A DNA stretch of 64,000 nt from Stenotrophomonas sepilia (GCF_003244875.1 NZ_LXXZ01000040.1:246091-310090); one strand, 5' to 3'; shown: positions 33,725 to 43,916, counted from the stretch's first letter. Numbers and translations: made by a program. Notes: generated by a model from the sequence alone, not told the origin.

Positions 33725-36700
33725 TCAGGCGCCATGGGCCTCGCGACGCCCGTGTACCCAGTAGTAGAGCGTAGGCAGCACCAGCAGTGTCAGCAGCATC
33801 GCCGACAGCAGGCCGCCGATCACCACCACCGCCAACGGCTTCTGGGTCTCGGCACCGATCGCGTGCGAGGTGGCCATCGGCAGCAGGCCGAACATCGCCA
33901 GCAGCGCGGTCATCAGCACCGTGCGCAGGCGCTGCAGCGAGCCTTGAATCACTGATTGCAGCAGGTCCATGCCCTGCTCGCGCAGCTGGGCGAAGCGGCT
34001 GAGCATCACTACTCCGTTCAGCACCGCCTGCCCGAACAATGCAATGAAGCCGATCGCCGCTGACACCGACAATGGAATGCCGGTCAGCCACAAGGCGAGG
34101 ATGCCACCGATCATCGCCAGTGGCACGTTGGCCAGGATCAGGGCGGCACTGCTGATGTCCTTGAAGGCATCGAAGAGCAACACGAAGATGATCAGCACCG
34201 ACAGCGGAATCACCCAGCCCAGCCGCTTCATCGCACGCTGCTGGTTCTCGAACTCGCCGGACCACTCCAGCCGGTAGCCTTCCGGCAGCTGCACGCTGGC
34301 GTCCACGCGCTTGCGCATGTCAGCCACCACGCTGCCCATGTCGCGGCCGGCGATGAAGATGCTCACCGCCTTCACCCGCTGTGCGTTCTCGCGCGAGATG
34401 TTGATCGCGCCGCTGGCCATGCGGAACTCGGCCACGTCGGACAGCGTCACCGTGTGGCCATCGCCGATGCCAACCGGCACCGTACGCAGCCGCTGCAGCT
34501 CACGATCGGCATCGTCCAGGCGCAGGGTGATCGGGAACCTGCGGTCACCTTCCCACAGTTCACCGACCTGGCGTCCGCCCAGTGCGGTCTCGATCACCTC
34601 GTCGATGTCGCGCACGTTCAGGCCGTAGCGCGCGGCGCGGTCGCGGTCGATGTCGATCTGCAGCTGCGGCAGCGAACCGTCGCGATCGATGAACGCGCTT
34701 TCCACGCCGTCCACCGCACGTACCTGGACCAGGATCGCCTGCGCGTGCTGGTTCAGTACATCCAGGTCCGAGCCGCTGACCTTGATCACCACCTGGCCCT
34801 TGATCTGCGAGATGCTCTCCAGGATGTTGTCGCGCACCGGCTGCGAGATCGAGAACTCCGGTCCCGGAATGCGCTGCTCCAGCGTGCGCTGCAGATCGCT
34901 CACCAGCTGGCGCTTGTCCACGCCCTTCGGCCATTCCTTCTCAGGCTTCAACGCCACCAGCGCCTCGATCTGGTTGGCGCCCTTGGCATCGGAGCCGTCT
35001 TCTGGCCGCCCCAGCTTGGCCACCACCGTCGACACCTGCGGGAAAGTGCCGACCAGCTCACGGATGCGCCGCGACTGCTGCTGCGCTTCGCCCAGGCTGG
35101 TGCTCGGGTCGAGCGTGGCCGTCAGCCAGATCGATCCTTCGTCCAGCTCGGGCAGGAACTCCGAACCCAGCCGGGTGCCCAGTGCCAGCGTGCCGACCAG
35201 CAGCGCAACCGCGGTCAGTACCACTGCACGCGGGCGGGCCAGCGCCCGCTCCAGGATCGGCTTGTACCAGCCGCTCAGGCGGTCCATCAGTGGATTGCCA
35301 TCACGCATGCGGTCGCGGCGCAGCCACCAGTAGCAGAACAGTGGCACCACGGTCAGTGCGAGGATCAACGCACCGATCAACGCCGAGGTCACCGAGTACG
35401 CCATCGGCGCGAACATTCGGCCCTCCTGGCGCTGCAGGGTGAAGATCGGGATGTGTGCGGCGATGATGATCAGCATCGAGAAGAACGTCGGCCGCCCCAC
35501 TTCGGAGGCTGCCGAGAGGACGGTCGAGAAGCGCGTTTTCCTGTCAGCGTTCGGCGGCAGCTTCGACAGCCGCGAAACGATGTGCTCGGTCACGATCACC
35601 GCGCCATCGATGATGATGCCGAAGTCCATCGCTCCCAGCGAAAGCAGGTTGGCCGGTACGCCCCACAGGTGCAGGCCGAGGAAGGTCGACAGCAGTGCCA
35701 GCGGCATCATCGCCGCCACGATCAGCGCCGCGCGGGCGTTGTACAGGAACAGCCACAGCACCAGGAACACCAGCACGGCGCCTTCCAGCAGGTTGCGGAA
35801 GACGGTTTTCAGCGTGGTCGAGACCAGCCATGAGCGGTCGTAGAACGGCTCGATGCTGACGCCGGCCGGCAGCTGGTTGGCCTCGATCTCGGCGATGCGC
35901 GCATGCAGGGCGTCGAGTACGTCGGACGGGTTCTCGCCCTTGCGCATCAGCACCATGCCGAACACCGCATCGTCATTGTCGTCGTGGCCGACCAGGCCCT
36001 GCCGGGGCAGGCCGGTATCGGCGATACCGGCAAGGTCGCGCACCAGGATTGGCGTGCCACCGCGCTGCGCCACCACCACGTTGCCAATGTCGGCCGGCGA
36101 ACGCATCAGGCCCACACCACGGATCAGGAACTGCTGCTGGCCGCGTTCCACATAGCCGCCGCCCGCGTTCGAACTCCCCTTCTCCAGCGCCTCGGCGAAC
36201 TCACCGAGGCTGATGCCGCGGTCACGCAGCTTGTCCAGGTCCGGCTTGACCTGGAAGGTGCGCGCAAAGCCACCGAAGCTGATCACATCGGCCACTCCAG
36301 GAACGGTGCGCAGGCTACGCTCCATCGTCCATTCCTGCACGGTGCGCAGCTGGGTCGGGGTCAGGTGCGGGCCTTTCAGCACATAGCGGTAGATCTCGCC
36401 CACCGCCGAGCTCATCGCCTCCAGCTCCGGGGTCACCCCTTCCGGCAGCTCCACGCCCTGCAGGCGCTCCAGCACCTGCTGGCGTGCGAAGTAGTCATCG
36501 GCCTTGTCGTCGAAGGTCAGGATGATCATCGACAGGCCGAACTGCGTATGCGAGAACACCCGCACCGAATGCGGAATGCCGGACAGCGCCACTTCCAGCG
36601 GCATCGTCACCTCACGCTCCACCTCTTCGGCGGCACGGCCCGGGTGCAGCGACACCACCGTCACCTGGGTGTCGGACACATCCGGGAAGGCTTCCACCGG

Positions 36701-36802
36701 CAGCACGCGGAACGCGGCGATGCCAGCGCCGATGAACAGCAGCAACGCCAGCATCACCATCAGCGGCTGGCGCAGGCAATAGGCAATCAGGCGATCGATC
36801 AT
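33725..36802 (-). CDS. czcA: Heavy-metal efflux RND pump (CzcA family)
   Basis: A 1025-residue inner-membrane proton-driven RND pump of the HME family that exports divalent cations such as Co2+, Zn2+, Cd2+ or Ni2+. The opening MIDRLIAYCLRQPLMVMLAL and PVEAFPDVSDTQVTV are typical. Helix 4 carries LGAMDFGIIIDGAVIVTEH, where the acidic residues carry protons. Two large periplasmic loops and twelve membrane helices fit the usual length. It is the last gene of czcCBA, and its start overlaps the stop of czcB. The exact metal cannot be told from sequence. Confidence 0.93.
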   Translation of the reverse strand: MIDRLIAYCLRQPLMVMLALLLFIGAGIAAFRVLPVEAFPDVSDTQVTVVSLHPGRAAEEVEREVTMPLEVALSGIPHSVRVFSHTQFGLSMIILTFDDKADDYFARQQVLERLQGVELPEGVTPELEAMSSAVGEIYRYVLKGPHLTPTQLRTVQEWTMERSLRTVPGVADVISFGGFARTFQVKPDLDKLRDRGISLGEFAEALEKGSSNAGGGYVERGQQQFLIRGVGLMRSPADIGNVVVAQRGGTPILVRDLAGIADTGLPRQGLVGHDDNDDAVFGMVLMRKGENPSDVLDALHARIAEIEANQLPAGVSIEPFYDRSWLVSTTLKTVFRNLLEGAVLVFLVLWLFLYNARAALIVAAMMPLALLSTFLGLHLWGVPANLLSLGAMDFGIIIDGAVIVTEHIVSRLSKLPPNADRKTRFSTVLSAASEVGRPTFFSMLIIIAAHIPIFTLQRQEGRMFAPMAYSVTSALIGALILALTVVPLFCYWWLRRDRMRDGNPLMDRLSGWYKPILERALARPRAVVLTAVALLVGTLALGTRLGSEFLPELDEGSIWLTATLDPSTSLGEAQQQSRRIRELVGTFPQVSTVVAKLGRPEDGSDAKGANQIEALVALKPEKEWPKGVDKRQLVSDLQRTLEQRIPGPEFSISQPVRDNILESISQIKGQVVIKVSGSDLDVLNQHAQAILVQVRAVDGVESAFIDRDGSLPQLQIDIDRDRAARYGLNVRDIDEVIETALGGRQVGELWEGDRRFPITLRLDDADRELQRLRTVPVGIGDGHTVTLSDVAEFRMASGAINISRENAQRVKAVSIFIAGRDMGSVVADMRKRVDASVQLPEGYRLEWSGEFENQQRAMKRLGWVIPLSVLIIFVLLFDAFKDISSAALILANVPLAMIGGILALWLTGIPLSVSAAIGFIALFGQAVLNGVVMLSRFAQLREQGMDLLQSVIQGSLQRLRTVLMTALLAMFGLLPMATSHAIGAETQKPLAVVVIGGLLSAMLLTLLVLPTLYYWVHGRREAHGA

Positions 36803-37971
36803 GGGGCGGCGCGCCCCGTGCCGGTGCTGACGGCTGCCGGCGCGCTGTCCACCAGCTGTTGCAGCAGCAGGCCACCCTCGACGACCACTCTGCTGCCCCG
36901 CGCCAGGCCTTCACGCACCCACAGGCGGCCGTCACCCAGCTCCTCGGCGTGCACCGCGTGGCGCACGAAGCGGCCCTTGCCTTCCTCCACGAACACCACC
37001 TGCTTTCCGTCGATCAGCAACACCGCGGCGTCGGGCAGCGAGACACCGCCCTCGGACGGCAACGCCACCTGGGCGCGTACGTACTGCCCGGCCTTGAAGC
37101 CACGTGCGCGGTTGTCCAGCTCGGCACGCGCCTGCACCACGCGGCGCTCACTGTCGACGAAGTCATCCACGTGCTGCAGGGTCGCCTGCAGCGGCTGGCC
37201 ATCGGCGCCGGGCACGCTCACCTGCATGCCGGCCTTCAACCGCCCTGCCAGGCTTTCAGGAACATCCAGCAGCAGCCACAGGCGGTCCGGATCGCCGATC
37301 ACTGCCAATGGCTGCTCGCTGTCGGGACTGACCGACATGCCCGGGTTCATCCGCCGCTCCACCAGCACGCCATCGATGGGGGCGCGCAGCGGCAGGCGCT
37401 GGTCCACGCGCTGGCCATTGCCATAGGCCCGGGCGAATGCATTCGCGCGCGCATGATCGGCCTGGCTGCCCGCGAAGTTGGCCTCGGCCTCGTCCAGTTC
37501 ACGGCCCGACGCCACACCCGCGGCATGCAGCTCGCGGGTACGGTCCAGTTCCCGGCGGGCCCGCTGCAGCTCGGCGCGGCCACGCACGCTGTGGGCCTGG
37601 GCCTGGCCGAACTCGGGCGAGGTGATCCAGGCAATCACCTGGCCGGCCTTCACTTTCTGCCCCGGCTGCGCCTCGATGCGCGCCACCTGACCCGGCAACG
37701 GCGTGCGCAGTGCACTGGAGCGTGTCTCGTCCCAGACCACCCGGCCCGGCAGCTGCAGGCTGGCGCTTGCGCCGGCGGTCACCGCCTCGCTGCGCAGCAC
37801 GTCCAGCTGGCGGCTGCCGGCTGGAAACTGGACCTGGCCGGCACTGACCTGCGGCGCGTCCTCGGTATACGACGCCGGCTCGCGGCCGCAGCCGCCCAGC
37901 AGGGCCAGCGCCAGCAAGGCCGGCAGCACGGCATGTCGCGCCTGCGGGCGACAAACGACGATGAACTTCAT
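36799..37971 (-). CDS. czcB: RND periplasmic adaptor (CzcB family)
   Basis: A 390-residue membrane-fusion protein. A signal peptide with a lipobox-like LLGGC suggests lipidation. The lipoyl and hairpin part is seen in LPGQVARIEAQPGQKVKAGQ and the long coiled coil around AELQRARRELDRTRELHAAG. The beta-barrel part includes DPDRLWLLLDVPESLAGRLK. It links the CzcA pump to the outer-membrane channel. It overlaps both neighbours by 4 nt. Confidence 0.9.
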   Translation of the reverse strand: MKFIVVCRPQARHAVLPALLALALLGGCGREPASYTEDAPQVSAGQVQFPAGSRQLDVLRSEAVTAGASASLQLPGRVVWDETRSSALRTPLPGQVARIEAQPGQKVKAGQVIAWITSPEFGQAQAHSVRGRAELQRARRELDRTRELHAAGVASGRELDEAEANFAGSQADHARANAFARAYGNGQRVDQRLPLRAPIDGVLVERRMNPGMSVSPDSEQPLAVIGDPDRLWLLLDVPESLAGRLKAGMQVSVPGADGQPLQATLQHVDDFVDSERRVVQARAELDNRARGFKAGQYVRAQVALPSEGGVSLPDAAVLLIDGKQVVFVEEGKGRFVRHAVHAEELGDGRLWVREGLARGSRVVVEGGLLLQQLVDSAPAAVSTGTGRAAP

Positions 37972-39215
37972 CGAGACTCTCCTTCAGCAACGGATGTGGC
38001 CGCTTCCCAGCGCGCCAGGGCAATGGCATGGTTGACGCGTGCTTCGATCAGTGCGCCCTCGAAGTCGCGCCAGCTACGGCGCGCATCCAGCAGGTCGGTC
38101 AGGCTGGCGGCGCCGCGCCGGTAGGCCAGTTCGATGCCCTGCACCGCCTTGCGCGCGGCGTCGGACTGCAGTCCTTCGTAGTCGCTGCGGCGCTGCGCGG
38201 CGGACTGCACGCTGGCCTGCAGCAGGTCAAGTTCGGCGCGCGCTTCGCGCTGCAGCACCTGCAGTTCCAGCGCGGCACTATCACGGTCGGCCTCGGCACG
38301 CTGCATCGTGCCGCGTGCACGTGACGGGCCGCCGAGCGGGATGGTCAACGACACGCCCCAGGTCACACCGCTGATGTCGGTCGGCTCGCGTTCGGCTTCC
38401 ACGCCCAACTGGATGTCGCGATAGCGCTCGCTGCGCGCCAGTGCCACACCGGCATCCGCCGCGGCCAGGCGCGAACGCGCCGCACGCAGACCGGCACGCT
38501 GCTGCGGATCGAACGCGCCCGTTGCGGCAACAGCTGCGGGGTCGGGCCAGGGCTCATCAGCGCTCAGGTCACCGCTGTCGTCACGGCCGAGCAGCAGCCC
38601 CAGCGCATGCCGTGCATCGCGCAGATCCAGGGCCGCCTCGCGCGCCGCGTCGGCTACGGCGAGATCGTCCACCGCCAGCCGCGCGCGATCCACCGGTGCC
38701 ATCGCCCCTGTCGCGACCTGCTTGTCCGCCGCCGCCATCTGCTCGGCCGAACTCTGGCGGTTGGCGTCGGCGATCTGCGCCCGCTCCTGCGCGCCCTTCA
38801 GGCCGAAATAGGTTTCATGCAGCGCCACTTGCTGGCGGCGCCGGGTATCGAGCATCTCCAGACGGGCCACTTCCAACAGCGCATCGGCCTGGCGAATGCG
38901 CAGGGCGCGCTTGCCACCGCGCTCCCAGGTCCAGCCCAGGCCCAGCGTGCTGTCCACCCGCTTGTCCTGCCAGCGTCCGGGGCCGATGCCGTGCTTGGGG
39001 CTGATCTTGCTGGTGCCGATCGACAGCTCGGTGGCCGGGCGCAATGCCGCTGTCTGCGCATCGCCCTGCGCCCCGCGTAGCTCCAGTGCCGCCGCGCGCA
39101 GGTCCGGGTTGTGTGCTTCCATTGCGTGCTGCGCTTCCTGCAGGGACAGCGCCGAAGCCGCAGGCGCGCACAGAAGCGTGGCCAGCACGGCCGCAAGACG
39201 AGAGGAGAAATTCAT
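37968..39215 (-). CDS. czcC: TolC-family outer-membrane channel (CzcC family)
   Basis: A 415-residue outer-membrane factor with a signal peptide ending AlaAlaSerAla. The two repeated OEP domains are visible: SLQEAQHAMEAHNPDLRAAA with ALEL, and GVSLTIPLGGPSRARGTMQR with RGAASLTDLLDARRSWRDFE near the end. It forms the exit duct of the CzcCBA efflux complex. The start ATG at 39215 has a GAGGAG-like region on the mRNA strand. The operon is divergent from the response regulator 63 nt away. Confidence 0.9.
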   Translation of the reverse strand: MNFSSRLAAVLATLLCAPAASALSLQEAQHAMEAHNPDLRAAALELRGAQGDAQTAALRPATELSIGTSKISPKHGIGPGRWQDKRVDSTLGLGWTWERGGKRALRIRQADALLEVARLEMLDTRRRQQVALHETYFGLKGAQERAQIADANRQSSAEQMAAADKQVATGAMAPVDRARLAVDDLAVADAAREAALDLRDARHALGLLLGRDDSGDLSADEPWPDPAAVAATGAFDPQQRAGLRAARSRLAAADAGVALARSERYRDIQLGVEAEREPTDISGVTWGVSLTIPLGGPSRARGTMQRAEADRDSAALELQVLQREARAELDLLQASVQSAAQRRSDYEGLQSDAARKAVQGIELAYRRGAASLTDLLDARRSWRDFEGALIEARVNHAIALARWEAATSVAEGESR

Positions 39216-39237
39216 GCACGTCACGGTAAGGTGATGC

Positions 39238-39275
39238 ACTTGCGCCAAACTTGCCCCAACCTTGCACGAAGCTTG
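39238..39275. promoter_or_regulatory. 11-bp direct repeats, probable CzcR-type binding site
   Basis: acttgcgccaa (39238-39248), acttgccccaa (39249-39259), ccttgcacgaa (39260-39270) and gcttgc (39271-39276) place cttgc every 11 bp, one helical turn. OmpR-family regulators bind such tandem direct repeats. The site sits between czcC and the divergent regulator gene, so it could control both. Confidence 0.7.
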
Positions 39276-39277
39276 CA

Positions 39278-39952
39278 ATGCGAATCCTGCTGATCGAAGA
39301 CGACGCCGCTCTGGCCGATGGACTGATCCGCGCCCTGCAGGGTGCCGGTCATCTGTGCGACCACCTCTCGCGTGGACTGCACGCGCCGGCGGCACTGGCC
39401 GGCGCACCGTATGACGTGATGGTGCTGGACCTTTCATTGCCCGACGTCGATGGCCTGGACCTGCTCTCGCGCCTGCGCAACGACGGTGCCACCCTGCCGG
39501 TGCTGATCCTGACCGCACGCGATGGTGTGGAGGACCGCATCCTCGGCCTCGACCGCGGTGGCGACGATTACCTGGCCAAGCCGTTCGCACTCGGTGAGCT
39601 GGAAGCCCGCCTGCGTGCACTGTCGCGCCGCCGCAGCGATGCACCGGCTCAGAAGCGATTGGGCCGGTTGTGCTTCGACAGCATCCGCAATGAAGTGCAG
39701 GTTGAAGGCCAGCGCATCGAGTTGACCGCGCGCGAGCTGTCGCTGGTCGAGGCACTGATGCAGCATCCTGGCCGCACCGTCACCAAGCAGCGCCTGTTCG
39801 ATGCGCTGTACAGCTGGGACCACGAAGCCAACCTGTCGGTGATCGAGGTGCATGTCAGCCGCCTGCGCCGCAAGTTGGAACAGGCGCGTGCCGGCGTCGG
39901 CATCCGCATGCTGCGTGGCCTGGGTTATCGCTTGGAGGCCGTGGGTGACTGA
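39278..39952 (+). CDS. OmpR-family response regulator
   Basis: A 224-residue regulator with a receiver (Asp51 in MVLDLSLPDVDG, Lys in YLAKPF) and a C-terminal winged helix (ELTARELSLVEALMQHPGRT, with VSRLRRKLEQ). It is of the CopR/CzcR/QseB type. It is divergent from czcCBA and overlaps the kinase gene by 8 nt, so it probably senses periplasmic metal through that kinase and turns on czcCBA. The ATG at 39278 is close to the direct repeats. Confidence 0.92.
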   Translation: MRILLIEDDAALADGLIRALQGAGHLCDHLSRGLHAPAALAGAPYDVMVLDLSLPDVDGLDLLSRLRNDGATLPVLILTARDGVEDRILGLDRGGDDYLAKPFALGELEARLRALSRRRSDAPAQKRLGRLCFDSIRNEVQVEGQRIELTARELSLVEALMQHPGRTVTKQRLFDALYSWDHEANLSVIEVHVSRLRRKLEQARAGVGIRMLRGLGYRLEAVGD

Positions 39953-41318
39953 GCGCGTGCACAGCCTGCGGGGCCTGCTGCTGCGCCGCCTGTGGCTGCC
40001 ACTGCTGGTGCTGCTGCTGTGCAGCGCGGTAGGTTCCTTCGCGCTGGCCCGTTTCTACGCCGGCCAGGTCTACGACCGCTGGCTTCTGGACTCGGCGATG
40101 TCGCTGTCCGAGCTGGTGACGGTGCAGGACGGTCATGCCTCGATCGAGATCACGCCCGCGGTGTCACGTATGTTCAGCTGGGACACCGCCGATGAAGTGC
40201 ATGGCGAAGTGGTCGACGCTGCGGGTGCACGCTTGTATGGCGACCTGGCCGAAGCGCTGCCCCGCCCGGCCACCGCCGCTTCAAGCGACGACGCGGTTTA
40301 TTACGATGCGCGCCTACGCGGGCAGCCGGTGCGCATGGTCGAAGTCGTGGTCAGCGCCGGGCCCGGCCACGATATCCGGCTGCGCGTGGCCGAGACGCTG
40401 CGCAAGCGCCACCGGCTGGAGCGCAAGCTGCTGCTGACCAGCATTCCGTTCCAGGCCGCGATCCTCGCCCTCGCGGCCTGGCTGGCCTGGTCCGGGACCG
40501 GCGCTGCCGCACGCCATGCGAACCAGGTGGCGCGGCGGTTGGCCAGCCCACGCCCCGACCCGCTGGCGCCACTGGAGCCGGCGCAGGAGGCGCCGCGCGA
40601 ACTGTGGCCGGCGGTGGAGGCCTACAACGCCCTGCTGCAGCGACTGGACGCCATGCAAGCCGCGCAACGGCGCTTCGTCAGCAACGCCGCGCACCAGCTG
40701 CGCACGCCGCTGGCGGCGATGCAGGTGGAGCTGGAGAGTTCATTGCGGCAACAGGATCCGCAGACCCAGCACCTCGCGCTGTCCGGCACGCTGGCTGGGT
40801 TGGCGCGGCTGCAGCACCTGGTCAACCAGCTGCTGATGCTCAGCCGTTCGGAAGATCCCCATGGCAGCGTACTGCCGCTGCAGCCGCTGGACCTGGCCGC
40901 GCTGGCGCGGGGCGTGGTCGAGCGCTACGCAGACCGTGCGTTGGCGGTCGACGTGGACCTGGGTTACGACGGACCCGACGACGGTGTGCAGGTGCAAGGT
41001 GATCCGCAGCTGCTGCGCGAGGCGCTGGGCAACCTGCTGGACAACGCGCTGCGCTATGGCGCCGCGCCCGGTGTGATCACCCTGGGCGTTCGGCAGGAAA
41101 CCGACGGCGTGCAGGTCTGGGTGGACGATGACGGCGCCGGCATCGCCGAAGCCGAACGCGCGCGCGTCACAGAACGCTTCTACCGGGCCAGCAGCGAGGG
41201 CGACGGCTGCGGGCTTGGCCTGGCGATCGTGGCCGAGATCGCGCAGCGGCATGGTGCGATGTTGAAGATCGAAACGGCGCCGCTCGGTGGCGCGCGGGTG
41301 GGGGTGCGGTTCCGCTGA
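39945..41318 (+). CDS. Sensor histidine kinase paired with the OmpR-type regulator
   Basis: A 457-residue inner-membrane kinase starting with GTG. It has a first membrane helix (WLPLLVLLLCSAVGSFALAR), a periplasmic sensor domain of about 120 residues of the 2CSK_N type, and a second helix (FQAAILALAAWLAW). The phosphoacceptor box is FVSNAAHQLRTPLAAMQVEL, the N box LGNLLDNALRYG, and the G boxes DDGAGI and GCGLGLAIVAEIA. It is the partner of the preceding regulator. Confidence 0.9.
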   Translation: MTERVHSLRGLLLRRLWLPLLVLLLCSAVGSFALARFYAGQVYDRWLLDSAMSLSELVTVQDGHASIEITPAVSRMFSWDTADEVHGEVVDAAGARLYGDLAEALPRPATAASSDDAVYYDARLRGQPVRMVEVVVSAGPGHDIRLRVAETLRKRHRLERKLLLTSIPFQAAILALAAWLAWSGTGAAARHANQVARRLASPRPDPLAPLEPAQEAPRELWPAVEAYNALLQRLDAMQAAQRRFVSNAAHQLRTPLAAMQVELESSLRQQDPQTQHLALSGTLAGLARLQHLVNQLLMLSRSEDPHGSVLPLQPLDLAALARGVVERYADRALAVDVDLGYDGPDDGVQVQGDPQLLREALGNLLDNALRYGAAPGVITLGVRQETDGVQVWVDDDGAGIAEAERARVTERFYRASSEGDGCGLGLAIVAEIAQRHGAMLKIETAPLGGARVGVRFR

Positions 41319-41337
41319 GCTTTGTTGAATTGCCCTT

Positions 41338-41447
41338 TTAGAGCCGAGCCCATGCTCGGCTGCTCCTGGCACGATGCCTGAGCCGAGCGTGGGCTCGGCT
41401 CTACAGGTTCCTGGTCACCCGTGAAGCGTGCCAACCAAGGTCGGCAC
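41338..41447. repeat. SMAG repeat and short hairpin
   Basis: 41338-41404 has arms gagccgagcccatgctcggc and gccgagcgtgggctcggctc ending ctac; the first base of the usual GTAG is T here. At 41428-41447 lies gtgccaaccaaggtcggcac, a short hairpin similar to those at 7942 and 8131. Confidence 0.7.
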
Positions 41448-41457
41448 CTACCAATCG

Positions 41458-43803
41458 TCACTGGCTCATCGAATACGGCGCCTGCGCGCCCTGCCCCGGC
41501 CAGTCCTTGTTCGGCTCGGCCTGCATGCTGAAGCGCAGTTCGCCGCCGGCCAGGATCTCGTCGTGGCGCAGGAAGGTACGCTGCAGCGGCTTGCCGTTCA
41601 ACGTCACGCTGCCCACGTACGTGTGCGCGTCATCCAGCCCCTCGGCCACGATGGTGAACGTCTTGCCGTTGGGCAGGCGCATCGCGGTCTTCGGCAGGAA
41701 CGGACGGCCAAGGATGTACTCGCCCGAGCCCGGGGCCACTGGATAGAAGCCCAGCGCGGTGAACACGTACCACGCCGACATCTGGCCGACATCATCGTTG
41801 CCGGCCAGGCCATCCGGGCGGTCGGCGTACTGGGTATCCATGATCTGCTTCAGGCGCGCCTGCGTGCGCCACGGCTGGCCGGCATACGAATACAGGTAGG
41901 CCACGTGGTGGCTGGGCTCATTGCCGTGGGCATACCAGCCGATCAGGCCGGTGATGTCTTCCATGTGCTCGAAGATCGACGGATCCACCTTGGCGTTGAA
42001 CACCTCGTCCAGGCGCGCGAGCAGCTTGTCGCTGCCACCGTGCGCGGCCGCCAACCCGGCGACGTCCTGCGGCACGTACCACGAATACTGCCATGCGTTG
42101 CCCTCGGTATAGTCGGTGCCGTAGCCGCTGGCGCTGGGGTCGAAGGGCGTGCGGAAACTGCCGTCGCGCTTGCGTGCGCGCATGAAGCCGGTGTCCTTGT
42201 CGAAGGCATTGCGCCAGTTGCCTGCGCGCTTGTCGAAGGTCGCCGCGATATCGGCCTTGCCCATGGCCTGCGCCATGCGTGCGATGGTCCAGTCGTCGAA
42301 GGCGTATTCCAGCGTCTTGCTGGCTGCTTCGCCCTCCTTGTCGATCGGCACGTAGCCCAGCTCGCGGTACTGCGCGATGCCGTCATAGGGACCGTAATTG
42401 GCGGTCTCGACCATTGCCTTCAGCGCCTTGTCGGCGTCGAAGCCACGAATGCCCTTCACGTAGACATCGGCGATCACCGGCACGGCGTGGTAGCCGATCA
42501 TGCACCAGTCTTCCAGGCCATGGAACGACCATACCGGCAGCATGCCGTACGGGCTGTGCTCATGGTGGGCAAGCATGGAATTGACGAAGTCGCTGTTGCG
42601 CTTCTCCGGCTGCACCAGCGTCAGCAACGGGTGCAGCGCACGGTAGGTGTCCCACAGCGAGAACGTGGAATAGTTCGTGTAGCCCTCGGCCTTGTGCACG
42701 GCATTGTCCGGCCCGCGGTACTGGCCATCGGCATCCATGAACAGCGTCGGCCCCAGCAGGGTGTGGTACAGCGCGGTATAGGCACTGCGCCGCGCATGCT
42801 CGGGGGCGTCGATATCGAGTACCGACAGCGCCTGCGTCCACTCCTGCTTTGCCTGCGCACGCACGCGGTCGAAATCGAAGTCGGCCACTTCGGCGTCGAG
42901 GTTGGCGATGGCGCCGGCTTCACTGACCGGCGAGATCGCCACCTTCACCACCAGCGGTGCATCCAGCTTGCCGAATGCGAACGTGCCGACCAGCTGTCGG
43001 CCCTCGATCTGGGCGCGCTGCGCGGGATCCTTCTCACCCGGCGGCGGGAAGCCCTTGTAGACGATGTCCTGCTCGGTGTTGTGCAGCTCGTGCCCGGCCA
43101 GCGGGCGCGAGAAACGCATCGCGAAATACAGCTGGCGGCCCGGCGCCCAGCCGCGGGTTTCGCGGAAGCCCGTGACCGTGCCGTCGGCGCGCACCCGTAC
43201 CCGCGACCACAGCACCTTGCCCGGGTAGTCGTACATGCTGGTACGCATGTCCAGCAGCACCTTGGCGTCGGTACCCTTGGGGAAGGCATAGCGATGCACG
43301 CCCACGCGGGTACTGGTGGTCAGCTCGGCACGCACCCTGTAGTCGTCCAGGGTGACCGCGTAGTAGCCCGGCTCGGCCTTCTCGTCAGCGTGGCGGAACC
43401 GCGAGGCATAGCCGCTGCCCGGCTTCTCCGGATCGCCACGCTCCAGGCCGGGAGTGCCGGTGAACGGCATCAGCAGGATGTCGCCCAGGTCCGAATGACC
43501 GGTGCCGGAAAAATGCGTATGCGAGAAACCGACGATGCTGCTGTCGTCGTAACGGTAGCCCGCCGCCCAGCCATAGGCCTTCTCGCGCGGCTGGATGCGC
43601 GTGTCCGGGCTGAGCTGGACCATGCCGAACGGCACCGTGGCGCCGGGATAGGTGTGGCCCTCGCCACCGGTTCCGATGAAGGGATCGACGGCGGCGTAGG
43701 CGCGTTCGGCGGCGGATTTCGACGGGACCGCCAGCGCCGCCCCGGAGGCAAGCACGGCGGTCGCGGCGAAAGCGATCAGGAGACGACGGTCCAGCGTGGG
43801 CAT
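41458..43803 (-). CDS. Glycoside hydrolase family 92 alpha-mannosidase
   Basis: A 781-residue exported enzyme of the GH92 family, which removes alpha-1,2-linked (or other alpha-linked) mannose in a calcium-dependent, inverting reaction. A signal peptide ends near AlaLeuAla. The N-terminal domain begins VDPFIGTGGEGHTYPGATVP with FGMVQLSPDT, and the catalytic part has SLWDTYRALHPLL, EGNAWQYSWYVPQD and GNDDVGQMSAWYVFTALGFY, all diagnostic. The ATG at 43803 was chosen over one 42 nt upstream because it begins a normal signal peptide. It may act on host or fungal glycans. Confidence 0.92.
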   Translation of the reverse strand: MPTLDRRLLIAFAATAVLASGAALAVPSKSAAERAYAAVDPFIGTGGEGHTYPGATVPFGMVQLSPDTRIQPREKAYGWAAGYRYDDSSIVGFSHTHFSGTGHSDLGDILLMPFTGTPGLERGDPEKPGSGYASRFRHADEKAEPGYYAVTLDDYRVRAELTTSTRVGVHRYAFPKGTDAKVLLDMRTSMYDYPGKVLWSRVRVRADGTVTGFRETRGWAPGRQLYFAMRFSRPLAGHELHNTEQDIVYKGFPPPGEKDPAQRAQIEGRQLVGTFAFGKLDAPLVVKVAISPVSEAGAIANLDAEVADFDFDRVRAQAKQEWTQALSVLDIDAPEHARRSAYTALYHTLLGPTLFMDADGQYRGPDNAVHKAEGYTNYSTFSLWDTYRALHPLLTLVQPEKRNSDFVNSMLAHHEHSPYGMLPVWSFHGLEDWCMIGYHAVPVIADVYVKGIRGFDADKALKAMVETANYGPYDGIAQYRELGYVPIDKEGEAASKTLEYAFDDWTIARMAQAMGKADIAATFDKRAGNWRNAFDKDTGFMRARKRDGSFRTPFDPSASGYGTDYTEGNAWQYSWYVPQDVAGLAAAHGGSDKLLARLDEVFNAKVDPSIFEHMEDITGLIGWYAHGNEPSHHVAYLYSYAGQPWRTQARLKQIMDTQYADRPDGLAGNDDVGQMSAWYVFTALGFYPVAPGSGEYILGRPFLPKTAMRLPNGKTFTIVAEGLDDAHTYVGSVTLNGKPLQRTFLRHDEILAGGELRFSMQAEPNKDWPGQGAQAPYSMSQ

Positions 43804-43916
43804 CGGCGTTTGGATCGATTCAAGATGTTGACCGGATGCTAGCACCGGGCTTCAGGTGCCGCATGTTGCGGCGCAACTGAATGGATCTAAAGGCGACAAA
43901 AGCTGTCCGATTTCCT

